Assembly: GCA_035279905.1 (NCBI GenBank)
Contig: DATEGZ010000112.1
Coordinates: forward strand, 1-14,163
DNA from: DATEGZ01 sp035279905
GTDB taxonomy: Bacteria > Acidobacteriota > Vicinamibacteria > Vicinamibacterales > SCN-69-37
DNA: 14,163 nucleotides
Direction: 5' to 3'
Shown one piece after another: positions 1 to 5,751 of the stretch. The notes beneath the pieces are model-generated. The model worked only from the letters and a program-made list of their open reading frames with translations, ran no database searches and was not told the DNA's origin. Made by a program: the position numbers and the translations under genes. Each line of letters opens with the position of its first letter. Position 1 is the first letter of the stretch.

Positions 1-63
1 CGCTCCGACACGTTGGGCCAGGCTGAGGGGGATATGGACTGAAACAGATCGCAAAGCAGTCAT
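1..63 (-). CDS. Partial gene at left edge, possible ribbon-helix-helix-like N-terminus
   Basis: An ATG at 61-63 directly follows the TAG stop of the zinc-ribbon gene at 64-66. AGGTGG lies 5 bases upstream of the start, a good ribosome binding site. The frame stays open for 21 codons to the edge. The visible residues, beginning MTALRSVSVHIPLSLAQRV, have a short strand followed by a helix, as at the start of ribbon-helix-helix DNA-binding proteins, but this is too little for a family call. It would be the next member of the leftward operon. Confidence 0.45.
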   Translation of the reverse strand, partial: MTALRSVSVHIPLSLAQRVGA

Positions 64-291
64 CTAGTCCACCTGGCGCCCTGTCCGTAACTCCTCAGAG
101 CTCGCGTTCGGTAACCAACTTGCCGAACACGCTCCACACAGGCGACGTACGACGCCGTGCACTTCGCTCTCGATGACGTGTCCGCAACCGCACTGCGGGC
201 AGCGCGCGCCAGAAACAAGGGCCGCGGCGTGCGTTGCTCGACGTCTGCGCGTTGCTGGCTTCAGTCCGAGCTTCTGATTAATCGAGCTCAC
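64..291 (-). CDS. Small zinc-ribbon protein
   Basis: This 75-aa protein has an Arg-rich N-terminal part (residues 14-19) and then a zinc ribbon: CPQC at 31-34 (another Cys at 36) and CGAC at 52-55, about 17 residues apart. The pattern fits a small zinc-binding, possibly DNA- or RNA-binding, protein. The start is GTG at 291, with an AAAGG-type Shine-Dalgarno about 9 bases upstream. It overlaps the end of the upstream gene by 14 bases, so translational coupling is likely. The specific function is unknown. Confidence 0.7.
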   Translation of the reverse strand: MSSINQKLGLKPATRRRRATHAAALVSGARCPQCGCGHVIESEVHGVVRRLCGACSASWLPNASSEELRTGRQVD

Positions 292-502
292 GACTCGCCG
301 CCTTTCGTCGCTGCCGCGCCTCGAGGCAGCGCGTGCGCATGAACAAGTGCCACCGGCGCTCAGCGGCCTCGAGCGCTTTCATCGCCATCCGCAGGGCGCA
401 GTCATAGCCTTGCACGTAGATCGCCCACTCCGCGGCCGTGAAGCGCGCGTCGTCGGGCTCGTGTGGCTGCGCGACGCATAGGTCATATACCGCCCCCTGC
501 AT
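278..502 (-). CDS. Hypothetical helical protein, 74 aa
   Basis: The ATG at 502 overlaps the end of the nuclease-like gene by 20 bases. The reading frame extends further upstream, but that extension is Ser/Arg-rich and lies antisense-like over the nuclease gene, so the internal ATG is preferred. The middle (AAEWAIYVQGYDCALRMAM) and the basic C-terminal half look alpha-helical. No family recognised. Confidence 0.6.
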   Translation of the reverse strand: MQGAVYDLCVAQPHEPDDARFTAAEWAIYVQGYDCALRMAMKALEAAERRWHLFMRTRCLEARQRRKAASRELD

Positions 503-977
503 CAGCGCCGGCAGACTGACTCTCGGGGTAGAGGATGACGGTGACGCCGTGCGCTTGCAGGATCCGGAGCGTGTCCGGGTCGCTCGCGCGTCCAATGACG
601 ACCAGGTCGGGCTCGGGCGCATCGGGCAACTCCTCGAGAAAGAGTTGTCGGTATCCGAGGATCTGACCTAGTGCGCTGGGCTGCACTAAATACTTCGCTT
701 CGACGATGACGGGCTGGGAGCCGCGCCAGGCGAGCAAGTCGATGCGTTTCTGCGTGACAAATTTCTGTTGCTTCTGGATGCGCACGGGAAGCGACGGATC
801 CGGTGTATGACCGACTCCGACGCGCACCGTGAAACTCACGCGATCAAATTCGGCGAGATGCTCGCGCAGGTAGTCGCGAATGATGCCGCTCTCGTTCGTC
901 GTGCGCTCCGGGTACAGCTTGGCGAGTAGCAGTTGTGCGAAGTCCTGCGCGCCGTAGTCGTACCCTTGCAGCGTCAT
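483..977 (-). CDS. PD-(D/E)XK-type nuclease-like protein
   Basis: The 164-aa protein carries the core of a PD-(D/E)XK nuclease fold. Asp80 sits in RIDLLAW, followed by a strand ending in the E-x-K motif (VIVEAK, Glu93 and Lys95), then a helix with Gln105 and Tyr109 (ALGQILGYRQLF). That order is typical of small RecB-like or restriction-type nucleases. A C-terminal strand (VTVILYPES) would close the sheet. It may act on viral or host DNA during replication or recombination. There is no helicase or methylase next to it, so a standard restriction system is not indicated. The ATG overlaps the preceding stop in an ATGA. Confidence 0.65.
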   Translation of the reverse strand: MTLQGYDYGAQDFAQLLLAKLYPERTTNESGIIRDYLREHLAEFDRVSFTVRVGVGHTPDPSLPVRIQKQQKFVTQKRIDLLAWRGSQPVIVEAKYLVQPSALGQILGYRQLFLEELPDAPEPDLVVIGRASDPDTLRILQAHGVTVILYPESQSAGADAGGGI

Positions 978-1219
978 GCTTTCGGCCGCTGAAACACGAG
1001 CACATCGTTGTGAATTTCCGGCCGCGGCGTGCCTTTCTTCGACCAGCCGAGAAACGCGCGCAGCTTGTCGGGCACCGCGAGCACGATCGTGCTCGCGGCG
1101 TCGCTCGGGTCGCTGTGCTCGCGCAGTTCAATCCCCTCGAGAAGCGTGTACATCTCGCGCGGCGTCTCGTAGTACACGAAATGCACGCGGACGGCGCCGA
1201 GAGAAATCGGCTCAGGCAT
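974..1219 (-). CDS. Hypothetical protein, 81 aa
   Basis: The ATG at 1219 forms a TGATG junction with the small membrane protein upstream, and its stop overlaps the nuclease-like ATG, so all three look translationally coupled. A longer GTG start at 1246 exists, but it would overlap the upstream gene more. Beta-strand-like segments (VRVHFVYY, STIVLAV, NDVLVF) suggest a compact alpha/beta domain. No family recognised. Position next to the nuclease hints at a shared role, which is inference only. Confidence 0.6.
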   Translation of the reverse strand: MPEPISLGAVRVHFVYYETPREMYTLLEGIELREHSDPSDAASTIVLAVPDKLRAFLGWSKKGTPRPEIHNDVLVFQRPKA

Positions 1220-1344
1220 CAGAAGATCAACGTGGCGACCCAGCACGCCAGGCCGGCCGCGACCAGGTTGATACGGCTTTGCGTGTTGAAGGCCGCGACC
1301 ACAAAACAGACGAACGCGAACACGAGCAGCAACGTGTGCAGCAC
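1219..1344 (-). CDS. Tiny membrane protein, 41 aa
   Basis: A GTG-started frame of 41 codons is mostly two hydrophobic stretches: LHTLLLVFAFVCFVVAAF, then after a short polar turn (NTQSR) a second run NLVAAGLACWVATLIF ending at the stop. It looks like a two-helix membrane hairpin. The stop overlaps the next ATG by one base (TGATG), and the gene fills an otherwise empty gap in a tight operon, which supports it. No clear Shine-Dalgarno; it probably depends on coupling. The role is unknown; small membrane proteins of this kind in phages include holins and superinfection factors. Confidence 0.55.
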   Translation of the reverse strand: MLHTLLLVFAFVCFVVAAFNTQSRINLVAAGLACWVATLIF

Positions 1345-1351
1345 GGTTGCC

Positions 1352-1495
1352 TCACTTCGCCGGCGCCGGCGCCGGCCGCTTGATGACTTCGCTCGGATGC
1401 CGCGGCACGATCGAGCCGTCGTCGAGCCGCACGAACACGATCGGGACGATTTGACTACTTGGTAGCTGGAACGACGACGTTTTCACGGGTTCCAT
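1352..1495 (-). CDS. Hypothetical small protein, 47 aa
   Basis: The ATG at 1495 has AAGGAG about 9 bases upstream, one of the best ribosome binding sites in the operon. The frame encodes 47 residues with a strand-rich middle (IVPIVFVRLDDGSIVPRHP) and a C-terminal PAPAPAK tail. It overlaps the end of the upstream gene by 41 bases in another frame. The good ribosome site and the filled gap argue that it is real. No family recognised. Confidence 0.55.
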   Translation of the reverse strand: MEPVKTSSFQLPSSQIVPIVFVRLDDGSIVPRHPSEVIKRPAPAPAK

Positions 1496-1673
1496 CGATC
1501 ACCACTCCTTCGAGGCCGCTGACCGTGTCGTACACGCGATCGCCGAGCGCGAGCCCGGTGCCGACGAGTGCGCCGCTGTTGCGAATCGGCGCGAGCGCGG
1601 CGTCGAGCGGCGCGTCACGCGCCGCGACCTGCTGCCGAAACCGCTCCGCCGCGATCGCGAGCTCGTCGCTCAT
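1455..1673 (-). CDS. Hypothetical protein, 72 aa
   Basis: The ATG at 1673 has AGGGG (1679-1683) just upstream and overlaps the upstream stop in an ATGA. The N-terminal half is helical (MSDELAIAAERFRQQVAARD). The C-terminal half is a small strand-rich unit (ALGDRVYDTVSGLEGVVIDG) resembling the short SH3-like barrels that track a valid value or turn, but no family can be assigned. The frame extends upstream with Arg-rich sequence, rejected as shadow. Confidence 0.6.
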   Translation of the reverse strand: MSDELAIAAERFRQQVAARDAPLDAALAPIRNSGALVGTGLALGDRVYDTVSGLEGVVIDGTRENVVVPATK

Positions 1674-1885
1674 CACTTCCCCTCGTGGCGCGCGCGGCGC
1701 TCGTGCTCGAGCTCGAGTGTGAGCTGCGTGACCGCGCGCCGCAGTTGTGCGAGTTCGGCGATCGTCTTGTGAAGATCCACCATGAACGCGAGCACCCACG
1801 CCGGCGGCGCCTCGTCAGAGGCCGCGCCGCTGCGATCGCTGCCCTTCGGACCGAACACGATTCCGCCGCGCGATAGCTCGTTCAT
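1673..1885 (-). CDS. Hypothetical coiled-coil protein, 70 aa
   Basis: The ATG at 1885 overlaps the upstream stop (ATGA) and the gene ends in the next ATGA. The first half is Gly/Ser-rich. From about residue 30 a helix runs to the end (VDLHKTIAELAQLRRAV, then TQLTLELEHERRARH) with heptad-like hydrophobic spacing, suggesting a coiled-coil oligomer. Function unknown. Confidence 0.6.
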   Translation of the reverse strand: MNELSRGGIVFGPKGSDRSGAASDEAPPAWVLAFMVDLHKTIAELAQLRRAVTQLTLELEHERRARHEGK

Positions 1886-2361
1886 TGCAGATACGACCGT
1901 AAGTCGATCCGGATGTTCTCGAGCGTTTGGTTGATGGCATCGAGCGCCGCGACGATGTCCGCGTTGCCTGGCGTCGGTGGCGTCGGCGTCGGGGACGGCG
2001 TCGGCACGGGCGGCGCCGTCGTCGCCTCCCAGGGCCACGTCGGGAAATCCGCGCGATGCGGGTCAATCCACACCGAGCCGGGGATATTGAAGCCTTTCCA
2101 CTCGGGACCGTTCACCGTCCCCGGCGAGATGAGGACTTCGAAATCGTTGTTCCCGTCGCTGTCGGGCGTCTTCAACATCACGGATTTAATCGAGCAGCCG
2201 TGCGAGTTGTCGCCGACTGTTTTCTGCTTCACGCCGCCGCCGGCGATGCGCCGCGCGGCGAGGACGCAAATCTTGAACGCGCCGTCGTTGCCGCTCAGAT
2301 CCTCGCCGTGGGCGAGGAGATCGTTCTTTGCCGTCGCGACGACGGCCGAGAAATCGCTCAT
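1882..2361 (-). CDS. Hypothetical phage protein with Pro-rich linker and C-terminal helix
   Basis: The 159-aa protein has three parts. Residues 1-110 are a folded domain with conserved-looking motifs (GEDLSGNDGAFKI at 19-31, NSHGCSI at 52-58, GPEWKGF at 85-91, WIDPHRADFP at 98-107). Residues 113-132 are a Pro/Thr linker, and 133-159 a helix (NADIVAALDAINQTLENIR) suited to oligomerisation. The DLSG..GAF and downstream W..DP pattern resembles, from memory, a widespread unnamed phage family; not verified. A strong AGGGGG Shine-Dalgarno (2367-2372) precedes the ATG. The domain-linker-helix layout suits a secreted or virion-attached protein, yet the gene sits in the leftward operon. Confidence 0.65.
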   Translation of the reverse strand: MSDFSAVVATAKNDLLAHGEDLSGNDGAFKICVLAARRIAGGGVKQKTVGDNSHGCSIKSVMLKTPDSDGNNDFEVLISPGTVNGPEWKGFNIPGSVWIDPHRADFPTWPWEATTAPPVPTPSPTPTPPTPGNADIVAALDAINQTLENIRIDLRSYLQ

Positions 2362-2558
2362 ACAGTCCCCCTCTCAGCAGTCGACAACCAGCGCCGCACG
2401 CGCCGCGCCTCGACCGACAATCGGTGTTCGTCGAGGACGCGCGCGAGCGCCTCGAGCTCGTCGGGTGTCATCCGCACGCCGCCGCCCCGCACCTCGCGCG
2501 CGAGCTTCGTCACGACGTGAATCAGTCGCGCGCGAATCCGATCGGACGGCGTCGACAT
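2358..2558 (-). CDS. Hypothetical basic helical protein, 66 aa
   Basis: Start choices are ATG at 2558 or GTG at 2561 immediately before it (GTGATG). The product is a short, basic, helical protein (DRIRARLIHVVTKLAREV, then TPDELEALARVLDEHRLS). The C-terminal half has helix-turn-helix-like spacing, but no DNA-binding family can be claimed. The stop overlaps the next ATG (ATGA). Confidence 0.55.
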   Translation of the reverse strand: MSTPSDRIRARLIHVVTKLAREVRGGGVRMTPDELEALARVLDEHRLSVEARRVRRWLSTAERGTV

Positions 2559-2562
2559 CACG

Positions 2563-2814
2563 CTACTCGCTCACCGCTACATCACGCCCTCGCGCCGGCC
2601 CGAAGGGACCGATCTCCGCCGTGATGAACTCGGCGAGCCGCTGAAGGCTCGCGTTCCGTTTCAGAATCAACGTCTCGAGCCGATTCGCCATCCGCGCAAT
2701 CTCGCGCTCGAGCGCCGCGTGCGCGCGAACCTGCTTCGCCTTCGCGCGCGCATAGAGCAGATTCCCGTCGACGACCGCCGCGGCCGCTTTCCGTGTCTTC
2801 GATCGGTTCGCCAT
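2563..2814 (-). CDS. Hypothetical basic coiled-coil protein, 83 aa
   Basis: The ATG at 2814 has GAGGGAG 8 bases upstream. The protein is basic at its N-terminus (MANRSKTRKAAAA) and then forms one long helix (about residues 18-68: ARAKAKQVRAHAALEREIAR, then ANRLETLILKRNASLQRL) with coiled-coil spacing. It could bind nucleic acid through the basic end. No family recognised. It is spaced 19 bases from the ParB-like gene and is probably co-transcribed. Confidence 0.6.
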   Translation of the reverse strand: MANRSKTRKAAAAVVDGNLLYARAKAKQVRAHAALEREIARMANRLETLILKRNASLQRLAEFITAEIGPFGPARGRDVAVSE

Positions 2815-2833
2815 CGTGGACGCTCCCTCGCAT

Positions 2834-3652
2834 TTACGAGCTCCCGCCGCGGTACGCCTCGAGGAGCGGCTCGAGCACGCGATCGCGGCACGACTGGTGG
2901 ACGTAGAGGATCTGTGGAATTTCGCGATCGGATTTCCCGCAGACGGAGCAGCGCATCGGATCGTGCTGGGGCGCGAGCGCGATCGACGCCGGCGCCGACG
3001 TCGCCGGCGCGGCCACCTGGGGCACGTTCCCGATCGTGGCTTCCCACTGTTGACGCCAGCCGCGCACGACGGGCTGCGTGGCGCCGCCGTTCACCGCGTG
3101 CGTCAGGTAGTAGCGGCGATACTCGCCGTCTGGAATGAGATTCAACTCCTTCGCGACGCCGAGGCCGATCTTGCGCGCCTTGAGCGCGTCGAGCACGAGT
3201 TCGTCACCGTTGAGGAGATTCAACCGATCGGACACGTACTCGAACCGTTTCCCGACGAGCGCGCACAACCTCTCGATGTCCTGGGCGCATTCGTGCGTGA
3301 AGAGCTCGTGAAACATCACCGCCTCTTCGACGACGGACATATCCTCGCGGAACATGTTCGCGGCGTACTTCACCCCCTCGAGCGCGAGATCTTTCGTCGG
3401 GTAGACGAATGCTTCGATCGTCGCGATGCCGGCAGACCTCGACGCCAGGTAGCGCCGGAATCCGTCGACGACTTCGAAGCGATCACCTTTCGCGAAGACG
3501 TGAATCGGCTGAATCAGACCGCGCCGCAGAAGGTCGCGCGCGAGCTCCTCGAGCTTCTCGGGGTCGCGGTCGATGCGCGCGTCGAGCTCCGGCCGATCGA
3601 TCGCCTCGAGCGCGATCGTGCGCAACTCGCGCGCGGCCGCCGGCGCCGTCAC
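2834..3652 (-). CDS. ParB-like protein with C-terminal zinc finger
   Basis: 272 aa. The N-terminal domain (about 25-110) matches the ParB/Srx fold: a helix, GLIQPIHV (45-52), then FEVVDGFRRYLASRSAGI (59-76), where GFRR stands in for the usual GERR of the CTP-binding pocket. A helix-turn-helix-like stretch follows (VGKRFEYVSDRLNLL, 133-147). An Ala/Pro linker (about 211-228) leads to a Cys-rich tail (CSVC at 235-238, HQSC at 252-255), a likely zinc finger. ParB proteins bind centromere-like sites for DNA partition, and phage homologues also act as regulators. No ParA is present in the window. The start is GTG, overlapping the AbrB-like stop. Confidence 0.75.
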   Translation of the reverse strand: MTAPAAARELRTIALEAIDRPELDARIDRDPEKLEELARDLLRRGLIQPIHVFAKGDRFEVVDGFRRYLASRSAGIATIEAFVYPTKDLALEGVKYAANMFREDMSVVEEAVMFHELFTHECAQDIERLCALVGKRFEYVSDRLNLLNGDELVLDALKARKIGLGVAKELNLIPDGEYRRYYLTHAVNGGATQPVVRGWRQQWEATIGNVPQVAAPATSAPASIALAPQHDPMRCSVCGKSDREIPQILYVHQSCRDRVLEPLLEAYRGGSS

Positions 3653-3870
3653 GCTTTCACCAATGAGGGCTGTTCAGGAATGATGCCGGGACTCTTGTTC
3701 GACGCGTTCGCGTCAGGATCGAGCCGCACGAGCGTCGCCGACTTGTCAGCGTTCGCCGTGATGACGACGAGATCGCCAGGCACCAAGCCGAGCGCGTACA
3801 TCATCGGCCGCGGAATCGTGACGTACGCGCTGTTGCCTCGAAGGCTGATTTTCTGCCAGGCACGCGGCAT
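3649..3870 (-). CDS. AbrB/MazE-like DNA-binding protein
   Basis: 73 aa from the ATG at 3870 (a GTG at 3873 directly precedes it). The segment QKISLRGNSAYVTIPRPMMY, followed by ALGLVPGDLVVIT, is the swapped-hairpin AbrB/SpoVT/MazE pattern: a strand with a Gly-Asn turn, an IP motif, a short helix, then GD and a strand. Such proteins dimerise and bind DNA, acting as transition-state regulators or antitoxins. Here it heads the leftward operon next to the ParB-like gene and just downstream of inverted repeats at 4014-4058, so autoregulation is plausible. The C-terminal 20 residues look disordered. No toxin partner is evident. Confidence 0.7.
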   Translation of the reverse strand: MPRAWQKISLRGNSAYVTIPRPMMYALGLVPGDLVVITANADKSATLVRLDPDANASNKSPGIIPEQPSLVKA

Positions 3871-3956
3871 CACTCACCCCCACGTCGAGCGTCGGGGATG
3901 TACGAGTCGTTCAATGGATGACGAACGGCCATCAGCGCGCGAGCGGCAAACTTCAC
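3870..3956 (-). CDS. Possible short leader peptide, 28 aa
   Basis: A frame ending at the TGA that overlaps the AbrB-like start has a GTG at 3956, giving 28 residues (MKFAARALMAVRHPLNDSYI onward). No Shine-Dalgarno precedes it. The same frame stays open to about 4229, but that part crosses the AT-richer repeats and has poor coding character. The stop-start overlap is the only real support. Confidence 0.25.
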   Translation of the reverse strand: MKFAARALMAVRHPLNDSYIPDARRGGE

Positions 3957-4013
3957 GCGACGACGCGCGCGACGCACCCAGCGCGAAGAGCGTCGGAACT
4001 CTCTCCCTCTTCG

Positions 4014-4039
4014 GTACTTAAGATCTCTTAAATCAGTAC
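4014..4039. repeat. Imperfect inverted repeat, candidate operator
   Basis: GTACTTAAGA (4014-4023) faces TCTTAA (4026-4031) and AGTAC (4035-4039), with a 2-base centre and 3 extra bases in the right arm. It lies just upstream of the AbrB-like gene, where an autoregulatory operator would be expected. No binding is shown. Confidence 0.45.
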
Positions 4040-4041
4040 AA

Positions 4042-4058
4042 ACAGAGAGAGAGTCTGT
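4042..4058. repeat. Short inverted repeat around a GA run
   Basis: ACAGA (4042-4046) and TCTGT (4054-4058) flank GAGAGAG. It sits 2 bases from the previous inverted repeat, so the two may form one regulatory site. Confidence 0.3.
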
Positions 4059-4245
4059 GGATTTTGCGGATTCGCTGAAGCAAAGTTCGATGACGTCGAC
4101 GCCGCACTCCTTATCGGACATCGCCGGAAACCCTAGCACGACAGGCCGTTCGGTTGTCAAGGCTGAGGTCAAAACAGGACCGTGAGCCTTCCGGAAAGAT
4201 TTCCACATTCGCCTGTTGGGGAATTTCACTCTGCCTCAGCAGGCG

Positions 4246-4264
4246 TATTAATAATTATTATAAT
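4246..4264. promoter_or_regulatory. A/T-only island with -10-like hexamers on both strands
   Basis: Nineteen consecutive A/T bases in a GC-rich genome. TATAAT occurs on the + strand at 4259-4264 and on the - strand at 4257-4262. Matching -35 elements at 17 bases are weak on both strands. It could equally be a DNA-unwinding element. Promoter activity is inferred. Confidence 0.4.
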
Positions 4265-4281
4265 CATCGTCGGCAAAGAAC

Positions 4282-4327
4282 TTTTCAACACTCTGTCAAC
4301 AGGGTTTGCACAGGTCGCTGTTGAAAA
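4282..4327. repeat. 9-bp inverted repeat, spaced
   Basis: TTTTCAACA (4282-4290) is perfectly complementary to TGTTGAAAA (4319-4327), 28 bases apart. A related GTCAACAG lies between them (4295-4302). The repeated CAACA core suggests multiple binding sites for one regulator, possibly the ParB-like or AbrB-like protein. It lies just upstream of the rightward operon. Confidence 0.45.
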
Positions 4328-4363
4328 CGGTCTAACTGCGCGTCCAGAAAAGGGTTAAGTGTG

Positions 4364-4780
4364 ATGAATATCAAGGACACCGGCACCCTCGCGAAAAAGT
4401 TCGTGACGCGTGCCACAGCCGCGCAGGGCGACTACAAAGACGGCGTCACCGGCAGCGGCGCGAAATTCGAGGCCGCGGCGAAGGGCGCCAACGACGCGTA
4501 TGAACAGGGCGTCACCGCCGCCATCTCCCGCAAGGCGTATTCGCGCGGGCTCGACGGCTCCGGCAGCAAGTACGAAAAGAACGCCACGACGCTCGGGCCG
4601 GCGCGCTTCGCGCAGGGCGTGCAGAACGCCGGCGACGCCTGGCAGCAGGGCGTGCAGCCGTCGCTCGATCGCCTGAAGTCGCTCACGCTCCCGCCCCGCG
4701 GACCGAAGCGCTCGCCGCAGAACATGGCGCGGGCCGCGGCCGTCGCCACGGCGCTCGGCGCGCTCAAGGAAGGCAAGTAA
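4364..4780 (+). CDS. Small Ala/Gly-rich protein with YxxGV repeats, putative virion-associated
   Basis: 138 aa from the ATG at 4364 (a GTG at 4361 is also possible); AAAGGG lies about 10 bases upstream. An aromatic-xx-G-V/L motif recurs at irregular, roughly 20-25-residue intervals (DYKDGV, AYEQGV, AYSRGL, RFAQGV, AWQQGV), each in an Ala-rich helical context. The C-terminal part has LPPRGPKRSPQN and an Ala-rich helix. I recall similar small proteins in uncultured phage genomes near capsid genes, function unknown. As first gene of the rightward block, before the putative capsid gene, it may be a virion-assembly or minor capsid component. This role is inference. Confidence 0.6.
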   Translation: MNIKDTGTLAKKFVTRATAAQGDYKDGVTGSGAKFEAAAKGANDAYEQGVTAAISRKAYSRGLDGSGSKYEKNATTLGPARFAQGVQNAGDAWQQGVQPSLDRLKSLTLPPRGPKRSPQNMARAAAVATALGALKEGK

Positions 4781-4829
4781 TCGACGTCGACGAGCTCGCC
4801 GTGAGCTCGCCGAGTTGATGAGGTGAAAC

Positions 4830-5690
4830 ATGCTGACACGCACATTGCGCTTCCTGACGCAGTCCCCCGCCGGCGTGCTCGAGATGCCGCCGGCGCTCGA
4901 TACCGTCTCGGCGACCGGCACCGCGATCGGCGCTGCGCTCGCCGCCCTGACCGCCGTCTCGGGCGATTCGCTCGTCGTCAAGAACGCCGCCCTGAGCTCC
5001 GACGTCTTCCTCCTCAACTTCTGGTGCGACGTCCAGGTTGCCGGCCAGGTGAGGATTCACTCGCCGAAGTTCCATGACAACACCGACGCCATCCGCTCGC
5101 GGACGCGGCTCAACTGCCTCGAGCCGTTGATGCCCTGGGGCGTTCCACAGCGGCTCACGCCGCAGGACACCGAGATCGTCGAGCTCGCCGGTAGCGCGGT
5201 CGCCGGCGACATCGAGTCCGTCGTGCAGTTGATCTACTACGCCGATCTGCCGGGGCAACAGGCGCGGTTTATCACGCCGGACCAACTCCGGACGCGCGCG
5301 GTCCATCACTTCGGCAACCGCCTCGCGATCACCATCGGCTCGACCGCGGCGTACACCGGCGCGCGCGCGATCAACGGCGACCAGGATCTGCTTCAGGCCA
5401 ATACCGATTACGCGGTCCTCGGGATGACGACCGATCTCCGCGTCTCGGCGATCGCGCTGCGCGGGCCGGATACCGGCAACCTCCGGGTGTCGGTCCCTGG
5501 CGGCGCCGATGTTCAGGGCGCGATGAAGCGCGGCGCGTGGTTCTTTCGGGACATCTCGTACTGGTACGGGCTGCCGCTCATTCCCGTCATCAACAGCGCG
5601 AACAAGGGCGCGACGCAGATCGACGTGCTCGGCGACGAGAACGGCGGCACGAGCAACGTCACGGTGTGGCTCGTCATGTTGAAGGCGTAA
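4830..5690 (+). CDS. Putative major capsid protein
   Basis: 286 aa, strand-rich throughout, with no signal peptide. A good AGGTGA ribosome site (4821-4826) precedes the ATG. Landmarks are VQVAGQVRIHSPKFHD (68-83), LTPQDTEIVELAGSAVAGDI (109-128), LIYYADLPG (134-142) and ITPDQLRTR (148-156). A second half with NTDYAVLGM (191-199), RGPDTGNLRV (211-220), WYGLPLIPVINSANK (245-259) and a final strand VTVWLVML follows. Length and beta content suit a jelly-roll capsid protein (single or double) of tailless viruses. An HK97-type capsid pattern is not apparent. A strong RNA hairpin follows the stop, common after highly expressed genes. Alternative: another virion surface protein. Confidence 0.5.
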   Translation: MLTRTLRFLTQSPAGVLEMPPALDTVSATGTAIGAALAALTAVSGDSLVVKNAALSSDVFLLNFWCDVQVAGQVRIHSPKFHDNTDAIRSRTRLNCLEPLMPWGVPQRLTPQDTEIVELAGSAVAGDIESVVQLIYYADLPGQQARFITPDQLRTRAVHHFGNRLAITIGSTAAYTGARAINGDQDLLQANTDYAVLGMTTDLRVSAIALRGPDTGNLRVSVPGGADVQGAMKRGAWFFRDISYWYGLPLIPVINSANKGATQIDVLGDENGGTSNVTVWLVMLKA

Positions 5691-5700
5691 TACGACTGTT

Positions 5701-5733
5701 GGGAGCGTCGGCGTGTAGGTCGCCGGCGCTCCC
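5701..5733 (+). other. Strong intergenic stem-loop after the capsid-like gene
   Basis: A 13-bp stem (5701-5713 with 5721-5733, one G-T pair) encloses a 7-base loop TGTAGGT. It starts 11 bases after the stop of the capsid-like gene. A C-run rather than a T-run follows, so it is not a standard intrinsic terminator on this strand. It may protect the 3' end of the upstream message or lower read-through to give graded expression. Confidence 0.6.
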
Positions 5734-5751
5734 CCCCGAAAGGTCGTCCAC

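Larger units (their letters stand above)
3957..4360. promoter_or_regulatory. Divergent intergenic control region
   Basis: About 400 bases between the leftward and rightward operons with no convincing gene. Base composition is clearly richer in A/T than the rest. It holds inverted repeats, a palindrome TTCCGGAA (4189-4196), a 6-bp inverted repeat CGCCTG (4210-4215)/CAGGCG (4240-4245), and an A/T-only run (4246-4264) containing TATAAT. Promoters for both operons must lie here, and an origin or ParB-binding site is possible. No single promoter has both a good -35 and -10 at ideal spacing. Confidence 0.6.

Noticed and set aside
2816..4021. A 401-codon + frame opposite the ParB-like and AbrB-like genes
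   Set aside because: The - strand frames show recognisable ParB and AbrB patterns; the + frame has none.
3870..4229. The full 119-codon - strand frame upstream of the AbrB-like gene
   Set aside because: Its upstream part crosses the A/T-richer inverted repeats and reads as non-coding; only a short 28-codon end is kept as a weak possibility.
4281..4302. TTGACA (complement of 4294-4299) as a consensus -35 for the leftward operon
   Set aside because: The best -10-like hexamer lies about 31 bases away, too far for one promoter.
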